NCBI GenBank assembly: GCA_031177865.1
Contig: JAPSKD010000001.1
Span: forward strand, 1-64,000
Length of the DNA stretch: 64,000 bases
Direction of reading: 5' to 3'
DNA from: Bacillus sp. (in: firmicutes)
GTDB taxonomy: Bacteria > Bacillota > Bacilli > Bacillales > Cytobacillaceae
The notes under the pieces were generated by a model. It was not told the DNA's origin. It worked only from the letters and a program-made list of their open reading frames with translations, and did no database searches. Shown piece by piece: positions 41,995 through 50,961 of this stretch. Made by a program: the position numbers and the translations under genes. Each line of letters opens with the position of its first letter. The first letter of the stretch is position 1.

Positions 41995-44900
41995 AAAGTT
42001 GATTCGATTTCTCGAATCAGAACAATTAAGTGGTGGCGAACGGTTTTATTTACAATTCGATAGTAAAGATAACGTTAAGGATTTTTATCAAACGCTCGGT
42101 CAAAATGGAATCGCAGAACCATTCGTGTATAAGCACGAACAAGGTTCACCATATCAAACCTTTTGCCTTATGATGGGCTCAGTAAGAGTAGTGGTTGCAG
42201 CAACTATTAATGATGTAACGCCAGATTACTTAGTTACATTAAGAAACCAAGTTAGTGAACAAGATAATGAATGGAAGGAAACGGCCCTTCTAAGTATATG
42301 TTATGAAACGCTTGATAGTATTCGTGGAGGCAGTAGCGATTTACAAAAAGAAGGGATGCCATTTAACATCCTATCAATTACAAAATACATAAAAGAAGAA
42401 TTGGAAACAAATGAACAGCTTTGTGAGCCAGAAAAAGAGGTTATTCGATTTCATTTAGATAAAAAGTTAGAAGATGTCGTTATTCAAACCTCTTTATGGG
42501 ATTATGCAGATGTCATTTCGTTAATCGAAAAAGGTAAGATTGAAACTGGTGATTTCAAATCACTGCATTTATTCATTGATAATGAATTAAATAAAAGCTC
42601 CAACATGAAGTCTGCGGACATTCGCAGTCGTTTAGCAGAGAACTTTTGGCTTTTCGAAAATGTACAACGTATACATGATTATGGAACACAGGAAACAGAA
42701 CTTGAGAAGCTATTTGATGATAAGATGCAAAATAAGTTAAAAAAGGATAATTGGTTTGAAAACGACTTTTCCCCCGTGAAAAATTCGTATGACAATAATA
42801 AAGGTAGCTCACTTCAATACCTTGCTGGAAATACAAAGAAGGGTAATAAGAGTCTTGAGTTTTGGGAAAAAGCAAATCAAGAGACCAAAGCTGGACAACG
42901 AAAACGTCATATAATCATTTTTAATTCAGATGAACGCGAATCTATTGAAATGGTGTTCGAATTTGATGACTATTTGAAAAACCAATTCATTCATAAAAAG
43001 AGTACACCTTATGCGGAGGTAAGCGGCAAAAAACTAAAGGTAAAGCTACCTTCTATATCGAATGAGGCGAAATTTTATCAAGTTAAATATAAGCATAAAG
43101 ACGAATCAAAATCCGGTTACGAGTTTAATTTTCTGATTGTCCCATTTTCAGCCAAACAATTTGAAGGCATAGAATCGAATTATCACCTTGTTGTAAATGG
43201 TTCTGATTCAAGAATCGTTCTAAAATATGAAGGAGACAAAATTTCATTTGGTTCCTTTGACGAAGAAAAGTACCAAGTCATACAAGAGGGCTATCAAACA
43301 GTTAATCTGCCTGACAAAGAGAAGCTTACTGTTGAGTTAGATTACTCAGCTTGGGAGGATAATTCACTATTTTTCTCAATCAAATACCTTCAAGTGTACA
43401 TTCCTATAGAGATAATAGATTCTGATTCAAAATCTTCACGGATAAGTGCAAGACAAGTTTGGAAATTAAAACGGGAACATAAAGAAAACTTTATATTTGA
43501 AGATGAGAAGTTAAGACAAGGTACGTCAATCTTTTATCCATTGGAACGCCTCAAAGAGTTGTTATATCATGAAAGTGATTGGATTGAAAATAGCTATCGT
43601 TATGTTGTAGAAAACCAACATATTGATACGCTCACATTACCTATTGAGATTACTGAATGCTATGATGCATATTTAAATTATTTTAAACAGAACAAAACAC
43701 TACCAAGCTTAACCTATATGAATAGCAATCTTGAGGAGTTAGCTACTAAGCTTGTTTTGGCTGTAGATAAGGCTATACAAGAGATTAGAGAAGATACCTT
43801 GTTGAACAGTGAACAAAAAGGAATCTTTAAATTAGGTATGCTTGTAGAGGGTGGAAAAATATGGTTAACGCCATTTCACCCACTAAACATAGCGTACCAA
43901 CTAGCAATTGAAGAGGAAGTAAAGGATGAAATTATTGATCGTAGTATCCTTGAACGATTACATCCAAAGAACCTCTTGCCATATATTTATTCCGATAAGG
44001 GTGATTTGTGTAGACCAAGTATGGAGTTTGAATATCCTGAGTGGCATGAATATGAAAATGAACAAATTGTTTCTGTCGGAACCGCTAATGAATTTTTAGC
44101 TAAGGTTGTTGAGGAGAAAATTAAGCAATATATCCATCACTTTAATTATTTATTCCTAGAAAGCTCTCGTTCACCTTTGTTATTAAATGTGATTCATATT
44201 CACAATGATAAAGAAGTTGTAAAAGGAATTTGTCAATACTTAAAAAAACAACTAGAACAAAAAGGCCCCAAAGGGATGATTCCGATTGAAGTTGTTTTAT
44301 ATCGGGGTGTGGAAACCCAAAGCGCATTTGAAGTCTTCTCAAGTCTGCAAACCGTTGCAGAGGTTGAAGAAATTTTCAATCTTGATTTGAAGTCTAAAAA
44401 TTTCGATCAAGTCGATGTCCTTCGTTTTATCAGAGAACATATTACCTATTACAAGGGGCAAAGTACCCAAGTGAAAGAATTTCAGTATGCGCATATTTCA
44501 TTCTTTAAATTACCTACACAAGATTTAAACGCATCACACCCAATAGATAAAATGGAATCTGGTCTTTCATTAAACGGATTATTGTCATCGGTTATAGCGA
44601 TATCAAGTGAAAATGATTACCGCTCAGGATTCGGATTACTTCATGCGCCAAATGAAGAAACATCACTTGTGAGTATAGCATCCTCTTATAATGAGCTTGC
44701 CTTTAATATGCAAAATGAGGGTAAAAACTCTTATAGTAAGAACAAATCTATTGTGAAAAGCACTTCGACTGAAGGTAAGCATTTATTAGAAAAAGTTTAT
44801 AAATCTTCTTCATGGGTAACGTTCATTGATCCAGGAGTAGACCTAGATTTTTTCCAAAATTCAAGTCCAAACTTATTGGTGATACATTATAACGACCAAC

Positions 44901-47158
44901 ATACATCTTCTGACCGTTATGATGCCATTACAGTAACGGAAAAAAATGCAGAGTATAAACGGGTAATCGCCAATTACTTAAACGAACATAATTTTACGAT
45001 ATCTGATAGTAACATTGATTTAGCGATTAAAGCATTTAACTCCATTAATGGAGAGTGGCTGCTGAGTATTGTTGGAAGTAAGGGACATTTTGCAAGGGAA
45101 AAAATCAGTATTGTCTCTGCAATGAAATACTTAGAAAGTTATTTATCGCACTCAAATATTAGGTGGATACCAATTTCTTTAGAGGAAATCTTAAGGGTGG
45201 CCTCAGCTGTAAATTTAACAAAATCGGATGGTATCTTTTCAACTAAGAATCTAAAATCATCAGGAAAGCACAGTGATGATATTTTAATGATAGGTATTGA
45301 AGAAATTAAGGAGCAGTTGTTCATCCATTTTTATCCTGTTGAAGTAAAAATAGGTGGTCTTCAAACTTCAAAAGCAAGTGTACAAATTGAAAAGACTACT
45401 GGTCTATTTTATGAACACTTAATCGAAGTGGGTAATGATAGTCGTTTTACGAGAAAATTCTATCGGAATTTCTTTGCGCAAATACTCCTTGCCAATGCGA
45501 AAAAGCTATTTGCAAATGGGTTATGGTCAGGCCAGAAATATCAATATGTACACAATCTGAAAGCCCGTTTACTAAATGATGAATTTTTAGTCGGACAGCA
45601 TTTAAATCCTTTTATCGGAAAAGGTGCCGTGCTAACTTTTAGAAAGGATTACCCATTTAGGAAGGCTGAAAGAAAAGATGATATTATCAATCTTACTCTT
45701 TTAGAAACTGATGCCTTTGCTGGTTTAACACAAAATACACAAGAAATTACGGAAAAAATGCAAAACGAGTATTTGGATATTGATCCTGGTACATTGTTAA
45801 CCAACCTTTATCAACCAGATGAAATTGATGTATCTTCCTATCAGTCTGTGTATGGTGTAAGGAATGAAAAGGATGTAGCAGTTGAAACAGATAAAACTGG
45901 AATCGAAGAAAAAGTTCAAGAAGATGAGTTACCGGAGGATGAGCCAGAAATAATAGTTGTTGATGATGTAGAGGATAATGATATTGTAGATGAGTTAGAA
46001 GAACAAACAAAAATAGACATAAATACTGATACCGAAAAGACTGCTAAAGATGAGACAATTAATTCTGAAGTAGCTCTTCTCATTGGTCATGATATTGGGA
46101 CAAATCAACCAATTAATTGGGATCATCGAAGAAATATCTCTAATCCTTTAGCAAATCATAATATCATCATCACAGGTGATCCTGGGAAAGGGAAAACCCA
46201 GACTACTAAAGGTTTGATTCATGAAATTAGAGCAAATAATATTCCGTTATTAGCATTTGATTTTAAAGATGATTATATTGATGAAGATTTCCTGGAGACA
46301 GAAAAAATCGAAAAATTTGATATTATGATAGATGGGCTACCATTTAACCCGTTAATCCCATATGTGAATCCAGACCAGGGCTACTTTTTAGCAATCAATC
46401 AAATCATTCAAATTGAAGGAATTCTAAAAAGGATATATAATTTGGGGCCACAACAATCAACACAATTACGAACAGCTATAATGGAAGCGTACAAACGAAA
46501 AGGGATAGAGCCTCATTTGCCATCTTATCCAGATAAGGTAGAGGAATATCCTACTTTCATGGATGTTCATGAGATCTTATTGGAAGATGATAAGAAGCAC
46601 GGTACATTACTTGGAAGGATGGATCTTTTATTCCAACTTAACTTATTCCGAAAAGAAACGAAATTATCCTTCGAGAAGTTAATGTCAGGTAGTTATTCGT
46701 TAAGGCTCTCACAATTACCAATGAATGAAATAAAAGCAGCGATTGCAGAAATGATTATTCTGGCAATCCATAATTATTTATTGTCACAAGAGCAACCAAG
46801 AAAACTAACACGTGCTGTTGTATTGGATGAAGCCCATAGAGTCAGTCAATCTAATGCTCTATTAGAACTCATGAGGGAAGGCAGATCTTTTGGAATAGGA
46901 ATGATGATAGCTACACAATTTCCTACAGATATTGCACAAGATATTTATGGCTGTACGGAAACCAAACTATTCCTATCAAATGATCAATATATTCATGCAG
47001 AAGCCGCTGCAAAGCAAATTGAGGGAGGTAGCACGAGACAAGAAATCAATGAACTAGCGGAAGGTATTCGAAACATGAAGCAATTCCGAGCAGTCTTACG
47101 AAACTCACAATATCCAAAAGTGTTTTTGGATGTCATGCCTTATTACAAGCGGGATTAA
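41954..47158 (+). CDS. dptH: DptH, large HerA/FtsK-like ATPase of the phosphorothioation-dependent restriction system (1734 aa)
   Basis: DptH is the largest subunit of DptFGH and the presumed DNA-translocating motor. The first ~1350 residues have no familiar domain, though beta-rich stretches resemble DNA-binding modules. An acidic linker (about 1310-1370, rich in Glu/Asp/Val) precedes the motor. Walker A IIITGDPGKGKTQTTKGL is near 1407, LLAFDFKDDYIDEDF follows, and Walker B AVVLDEAHRVSQSNALLELM is near 1620 with GIGMMIATQFP after it, the HerA/VirB4 pattern. The length is close to known DptH (about 1700). The start ATG 41954 overlaps the end of dptG by 41 nt. Its ribosome binding site is weak (GTGGTG), which fits translational coupling. 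A strong terminator ends the operon. Confidence 0.85.
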   Translation: MPSMLNQFYQYMSKKLIRFLESEQLSGGERFYLQFDSKDNVKDFYQTLGQNGIAEPFVYKHEQGSPYQTFCLMMGSVRVVVAATINDVTPDYLVTLRNQVSEQDNEWKETALLSICYETLDSIRGGSSDLQKEGMPFNILSITKYIKEELETNEQLCEPEKEVIRFHLDKKLEDVVIQTSLWDYADVISLIEKGKIETGDFKSLHLFIDNELNKSSNMKSADIRSRLAENFWLFENVQRIHDYGTQETELEKLFDDKMQNKLKKDNWFENDFSPVKNSYDNNKGSSLQYLAGNTKKGNKSLEFWEKANQETKAGQRKRHIIIFNSDERESIEMVFEFDDYLKNQFIHKKSTPYAEVSGKKLKVKLPSISNEAKFYQVKYKHKDESKSGYEFNFLIVPFSAKQFEGIESNYHLVVNGSDSRIVLKYEGDKISFGSFDEEKYQVIQEGYQTVNLPDKEKLTVELDYSAWEDNSLFFSIKYLQVYIPIEIIDSDSKSSRISARQVWKLKREHKENFIFEDEKLRQGTSIFYPLERLKELLYHESDWIENSYRYVVENQHIDTLTLPIEITECYDAYLNYFKQNKTLPSLTYMNSNLEELATKLVLAVDKAIQEIREDTLLNSEQKGIFKLGMLVEGGKIWLTPFHPLNIAYQLAIEEEVKDEIIDRSILERLHPKNLLPYIYSDKGDLCRPSMEFEYPEWHEYENEQIVSVGTANEFLAKVVEEKIKQYIHHFNYLFLESSRSPLLLNVIHIHNDKEVVKGICQYLKKQLEQKGPKGMIPIEVVLYRGVETQSAFEVFSSLQTVAEVEEIFNLDLKSKNFDQVDVLRFIREHITYYKGQSTQVKEFQYAHISFFKLPTQDLNASHPIDKMESGLSLNGLLSSVIAISSENDYRSGFGLLHAPNEETSLVSIASSYNELAFNMQNEGKNSYSKNKSIVKSTSTEGKHLLEKVYKSSSWVTFIDPGVDLDFFQNSSPNLLVIHYNDQHTSSDRYDAITVTEKNAEYKRVIANYLNEHNFTISDSNIDLAIKAFNSINGEWLLSIVGSKGHFAREKISIVSAMKYLESYLSHSNIRWIPISLEEILRVASAVNLTKSDGIFSTKNLKSSGKHSDDILMIGIEEIKEQLFIHFYPVEVKIGGLQTSKASVQIEKTTGLFYEHLIEVGNDSRFTRKFYRNFFAQILLANAKKLFANGLWSGQKYQYVHNLKARLLNDEFLVGQHLNPFIGKGAVLTFRKDYPFRKAERKDDIINLTLLETDAFAGLTQNTQEITEKMQNEYLDIDPGTLLTNLYQPDEIDVSSYQSVYGVRNEKDVAVETDKTGIEEKVQEDELPEDEPEIIVVDDVEDNDIVDELEEQTKIDINTDTEKTAKDETINSEVALLIGHDIGTNQPINWDHRRNISNPLANHNIIITGDPGKGKTQTTKGLIHEIRANNIPLLAFDFKDDYIDEDFLETEKIEKFDIMIDGLPFNPLIPYVNPDQGYFLAINQIIQIEGILKRIYNLGPQQSTQLRTAIMEAYKRKGIEPHLPSYPDKVEEYPTFMDVHEILLEDDKKHGTLLGRMDLLFQLNLFRKETKLSFEKLMSGSYSLRLSQLPMNEIKAAIAEMIILAIHNYLLSQEQPRKLTRAVVLDEAHRVSQSNALLELMREGRSFGIGMMIATQFPTDIAQDIYGCTETKLFLSNDQYIHAEAAAKQIEGGSTRQEINELAEGIRNMKQFRAVLRNSQYPKVFLDVMPYYKRD

Positions 47159-47184
47159 GAAGTCGAAACTAACCTTAATTATGA

Positions 47185-47216
47185 AGTGCAGTTCATGAGA
47201 ACTGCACTTTTTTTTT
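47185..47216 (+). terminator. Intrinsic terminator of the dptFGH operon
   Basis: AGTGCAGTTC (47185-47194) and GAACTGCACT (47199-47208) form a perfect 10-bp stem with a 4-nt loop and a nine-T run. Confidence 0.9.
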
Positions 47217-47341
47217 ATGGAAGGCACATATTACTAAAGAAAAGTATTCATGATATGTAAAGATACAATCGTAATAAAAACCCATATTGTGGTATTTTAG
47301 ATATAGAGTATTATAAAAAGTTCATGAAAGGTAATTTCCAA

Positions 47342-49012
47342 ATGAGTACATTACAGATTGAAACAATGCCATTTACTCAATCCTCGATAGATTCACTATA
47401 TGAAAAGTCGTATTCGGATTATCCTATTGTGTATTTTTTAAATAATAATACAATGGTTTACATTGGAGAAACAGTAGCGGTTCGAAATCGGATGAAAAGC
47501 CATAAGAATAATCCGGAACGAAAAACATTGGATAGGATGACATTGATTATACATGAAAAATTTAATCGCTCGGCTACATATAATATCGAAACGAAGCTAA
47601 TCAATTATTTTCTAGCAGATGAACGTTATAAACTACAAAATAAGAGTCAGACAGCGGATAGTATTAGCCATAATTATTACGATAAACCTTTTTATAATGA
47701 AAAGTTATTTAATGAAATCTGGGATAAGTTAAAAGAGAATAACTATGTTACTCATTCTAGAGAGGTTATCGAGAATAAAGATATCTTTAAGCTATCGCCT
47801 TTTAAAGAGTTATCTATTGAACAAATTGAGTTAAAAGAAAAGATTATAGAAGTCTGTGAAAAGCATGTGAAAGACAATAAACCGTTTGTTTTTCTAGTAA
47901 AAGGAGAAGCGGGCACGGGAAAGAGCGTTGTATTAAGTGCCGTTTTTAATCGTATTCAGGAACTAACAAGAGAGAAATCCTCAGCTCTTCATAATACGAA
48001 TAATTTTCTATTAGTTAACCATAGTGAAATGTTAAAAACATACCACAAAATTGCGGGTAAAGTGAAAGCCCTCAAAAAGAATAATTTTGACAAGCCTACT
48101 TCTTTTATTAACAAATGTAAAAAAGCCAATGAAAAGGCCGATATTGTGTTTGTTGATGAGGCGCACTTATTACTGACCAGACCTGATAGCTTCAATAATT
48201 TTAAAGAAAATAACCATCTCGAAGAAATAATGAAATATAGTAAGGTTGTTATTATCGTCTATGATGATAAGCAAGTATTAAAAATGAAGAGTTACTGGGA
48301 CGAAAAGAAGTTACTAAGCCTAGTTGATAACCGTAACTCGGAAGAATATATTTTAAAAAATCAATTTAGAATGCGCGCTAGTCTTAAGATGATTACGTGG
48401 ATTGATCATCTTGTAGAAAAAAAGATAACACCGATTCCAAGTAAAGAAGAATTTGATTTTCGAATTTTTGATTCGGCAGCAACCATGTATAGGGTCATAC
48501 GTGAAAAGAATAAAGAAGTGGGACTGGCAAGGATTGTTTCAACATTTGATTATGTTCATAAGAAAGATGGCGATACGTACTACATAAAAGAAGAACAACT
48601 AACGATTCCTTGGAATACAACAGAGGGAGATACTACTTGGGCTGAAAGGGAAGAAACAATAAGAGAGGCAGGTTCAATATATACCATTCAAGGTTTTGAT
48701 TTAAATTATGTTGGTGTCATTCTAGGTCCATCCGTTTCGTATGACGAGGAAAAGGATGAATTAAAAATCCTAACAGAAAACTACAAAGACACAGAAGCCT
48801 TCAGAGGTAGAGATGAATTCGATGATCCAGAGAGTGTAAAAGAGAAAATTATTTTGAATTCAATAAATATCCTATTAAAACGAGGCATAAAGGGTCTTTT
48901 TATATTTGCAAGTGATCGGAAATTAAGAGCACGCTTAATGGAACTTTATAAAAGCCGTGAAAACGATTATGGGAATGCGATGGTCGCAGAAGAAGGAACT
49001 GATTATCGGTAG
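47342..49012 (+). CDS. GIY-YIG nuclease fused to DUF2075 superfamily 1 helicase (556 aa)
   Basis: The N-terminal ~100 residues are a GIY-YIG domain: YPIVYFLNNNTMVYIGETVA (both halves of the motif, with VYF in place of GIY), R-x-x-x-H in RNRMKSHKNN, and a conserved Glu in YNIETKLINYF. The DUF2075 helicase follows: Walker A VKGEAGTGKSVVLS near 187, Walker B IVFVDEAHLLL near 275, QFRMRASL, and the C-terminal TIQGFDLNYVGVILGPSV. I start at ATG 47342, for which GAAAGGTAA is the binding site, and not at 47324, which overlaps it. The gene is common in defence islands and is followed 59 nt later by the MazG-like gene. It may recognise and cleave branched or invading DNA, but that is not shown. Confidence 0.8.
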   Translation: MSTLQIETMPFTQSSIDSLYEKSYSDYPIVYFLNNNTMVYIGETVAVRNRMKSHKNNPERKTLDRMTLIIHEKFNRSATYNIETKLINYFLADERYKLQNKSQTADSISHNYYDKPFYNEKLFNEIWDKLKENNYVTHSREVIENKDIFKLSPFKELSIEQIELKEKIIEVCEKHVKDNKPFVFLVKGEAGTGKSVVLSAVFNRIQELTREKSSALHNTNNFLLVNHSEMLKTYHKIAGKVKALKKNNFDKPTSFINKCKKANEKADIVFVDEAHLLLTRPDSFNNFKENNHLEEIMKYSKVVIIVYDDKQVLKMKSYWDEKKLLSLVDNRNSEEYILKNQFRMRASLKMITWIDHLVEKKITPIPSKEEFDFRIFDSAATMYRVIREKNKEVGLARIVSTFDYVHKKDGDTYYIKEEQLTIPWNTTEGDTTWAEREETIREAGSIYTIQGFDLNYVGVILGPSVSYDEEKDELKILTENYKDTEAFRGRDEFDDPESVKEKIILNSINILLKRGIKGLFIFASDRKLRARLMELYKSRENDYGNAMVAEEGTDYR

Positions 49013-49071
49013 GGACATCTTTTTAATAAAATGTTAAATAATGATCTGTTGTAAAAGAAAGGGGCTTGAAT

Positions 49072-49635
49072 TTGGAATACTTAGATTCATTTAATAGTAA
49101 TGATAGTAGAATTGACAAAATTGTTGCAGAATTAAGAGAATACTACCCTGAAATTGATTGGCAAACACAATGGAGTGATTATGTGGATATACAGGGTAAT
49201 CCAACATCCTATGTTTCATTAGTTGTTCCTGGATCACAATATGAGGAAGCCGAACAAATCTATCAAGAATTAAAGGAGGAGGGGTTTGATTTTGATACAT
49301 CAATCTTTGATTCATTAATTGAAGAAATTATTGAGTTCCGAGATGAAAGGGATTGGAAACAATTCCACAATCCAAAGGATTTAGCTATTTCTCTTTCGCT
49401 AGAGGCCAGTGAATTATTGGAAACCTTTCAATGGAAAACAAGTGATGAAGTTGTAGTTGATAAAATCGGTAATATAACAGATGAAATAGCAGATGTTGTA
49501 ATATATGCACTATTAATGGCTGATGAACTAGATATTAATTTGGAAAAAGCCATTAAGGATAAACTTAGTAAGAACAGACAAAAGTATCCAGTTGAAAAGT
49601 CTTTTGGAAATAATAAAAAGTATACGGATTTTTAA
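49072..49635 (+). CDS. MazG-like nucleotide pyrophosphohydrolase with an N-terminal extension (187 aa)
   Basis: The C-terminal ~110 residues form an all-alpha NTP pyrophosphohydrolase of the MazG/RS21-C6 type: EIIEFRDERDWKQFHNPKDL, LSLEASELLETFQW (E-x-x-E) and DEIADVVIYALLMADEL (E-x-x-D) give the Mg-binding acidic set. The first ~75 residues (RIDKIVAELREYYPEIDW, TSYVSLVVPGSQYEEAE) are an added small alpha/beta domain that I do not recognise. The start is TTG 49072, 8 nt after AAAGGGGC, and TTG 49066 is too close to that site. There is no ATG in the region. Paired with a DUF2075 helicase, a role in nucleotide depletion or in clearing modified nucleotides during infection is plausible. Confidence 0.8.
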   Translation: MEYLDSFNSNDSRIDKIVAELREYYPEIDWQTQWSDYVDIQGNPTSYVSLVVPGSQYEEAEQIYQELKEEGFDFDTSIFDSLIEEIIEFRDERDWKQFHNPKDLAISLSLEASELLETFQWKTSDEVVVDKIGNITDEIADVVIYALLMADELDINLEKAIKDKLSKNRQKYPVEKSFGNNKKYTDF

Positions 49636-49739
49636 TCTTTGCAGATTAAAGAAAGTAATTATAATCTAGGGGTAAAATGATAAAGCACTTTTTACTCTAC
49701 ATAGTATTCTTAAAAAGAATATTTTTGATAAGAAATTAT

Positions 49740-49768
49740 AAAAAGTCGAGCATCCTCGACCTTTTTTG
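49740..49768 (+). terminator. Intrinsic terminator at the right edge of the defence island
   Basis: GTCGAG (49746-49751) and CTCGAC (49756-49761) form a stem flanked by an A run and a T run. The following 49769-50017 is AT-rich with no gene visible. Confidence 0.65.
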
Positions 49769-50017
49769 TCCAACAGACCTTTTATAATTCATAGTAAAAA
49801 ATAAATAACAATGAAATAACCTACTTTTGGGGGACAATTTATTCTTATTTGTAAATTACATATTGTTGATCGGTTTAATCTATTAGTATTAAAAAAATAA
49901 AAAATAGCCCTTTCGCCCCATGTTTTGAAAATTATATTTGTGTCTTTTGAATCATAAAAAATAAACTCCTTACTGGTAAAATTTACAATATAAACATCTA
50001 CCTAAGAGGAGAGGAAT

Positions 50018-50329
50018 ATGGAGCTTATAGACGAAATCGAGAGGAAAGTGCAACGCCGGAAATATTTAATTATGGTAGATATTTTAGAAGGCTATCGTTC
50101 AAATATTCATCAGGCATTAAGCAGAATGGGCAATAGTAAACAGATTTATCGGTCTGCACACGGGTGTTATGCGCATCAATGGAAGGGGCAGACAAGAGAT
50201 GCGTATGAGGAAATTGCAGCGGAGATTAATAGTACGGGGAACAAAATCAATCATCAGGGTGAGCTGTTGATCAAAGAAATCAACAAAGAGATTCGAAGAT
50301 TATTAGCTAAAGCGGAGGCCCTGCGATGA
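50018..50329 (+). CDS. YwqH-like DUF5082 protein, type VII secretion-associated (103 aa)
   Basis: This is a small helical-hairpin protein of the DUF5082/YwqH type found next to LXG toxins. It has two long amphipathic helices with the W-x-G turn between them (HQWKGQTRDAYEEI near residue 58), like WXG100 proteins. It begins MELIDEIERKVQRRKYLIM behind AAGAGGAGAGG. The stop overlaps the next ATG (ATGA), so the pair is coupled. It probably acts as a chaperone or targeting partner for secretion of the next protein. Confidence 0.7.
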   Translation: MELIDEIERKVQRRKYLIMVDILEGYRSNIHQALSRMGNSKQIYRSAHGCYAHQWKGQTRDAYEEIAAEINSTGNKINHQGELLIKEINKEIRRLLAKAEALR

Positions 50330-50904
50330 GTGATATTAAAGTTAAGGCCGAGGAGTTAGAGGATTTTGCTAGTCAAATTGGAAAAGCAGAGCAGGAATGT
50401 GACGATGCTTTAGATGCGGTTAATTGGCATTTTTCTTCCCTGCTTGCTAAATTCCCAGGAGTGGTTCCAGGCTCCATACATAATTTAGAAGCTGATTTAA
50501 AATATTCGATTAAGAAATACAAAAGCAAGCTTGATGACGCCCAACAATTAATTAAGCTGACTGCTGCCAATATGAAAAACGATGAACAAAAGATGTCTGG
50601 TAAAGTAGGGGAGTTTCTACTTGAACTTGTGGGCTGGTATGACGTCCAGCGAGTATTTAGTGAGTATGATCCCATTACCGGTGAGAAGCTTTCAGCAGGA
50701 GACCGTGTACTGGCTGTAGGATTTCTAGCACTGACATTTGTCCCACCTGCAAAAGCAGCTGGTGTTGGAGGGAAAGCAGCAGTAAAAGGTGTAATAGCGG
50801 GTCTCCCTTCCCTAGCAAAATCACCCGAGGCTTTTATGAAAATACGAAACGTCCTAGATCCGAAAAGGGTTCAACAAGCATTCCGCTCCGTTTATAATGA
50901 ATAA
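50326..50904 (+). CDS. YwqI-like pre-toxin (PT-TG) protein lacking a toxin domain (192 aa)
   Basis: Residues ~1-95 are a helical DUF5344/YwqI-like domain (IKVKAEELEDFASQIGKAEQ). Residues ~100-150 match the pre-toxin TG segment of polymorphic toxins: WYDVQRVFSEYDPITGEKLS followed by AGDRVLAVGFLALTFVPPAK, with the Thr-Gly pair. In full-length toxins a variable C-terminal toxin domain follows and then an immunity gene. Here the protein stops after FRSVYNE and no immunity gene follows. The next gene, on the other strand, is an unrelated hydrolase. It is probably a truncated or toxin-swapped remnant. Confidence 0.7.
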   Translation: MSDIKVKAEELEDFASQIGKAEQECDDALDAVNWHFSSLLAKFPGVVPGSIHNLEADLKYSIKKYKSKLDDAQQLIKLTAANMKNDEQKMSGKVGEFLLELVGWYDVQRVFSEYDPITGEKLSAGDRVLAVGFLALTFVPPAKAAGVGGKAAVKGVIAGLPSLAKSPEAFMKIRNVLDPKRVQQAFRSVYNE

Positions 50905-50961
50905 ATCTGGTGTTAGATATAAAAAAAGAAAACGGGTTTCTATTAGTGTAAAAGTTTATTA

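Noticed and set aside
38333-47158. A complete DNA phosphorothioation system
   Set aside because: Only the restriction arm is present. No desulfurase, PAPS-reductase-like or DndD/E-like protein is encoded in the window.
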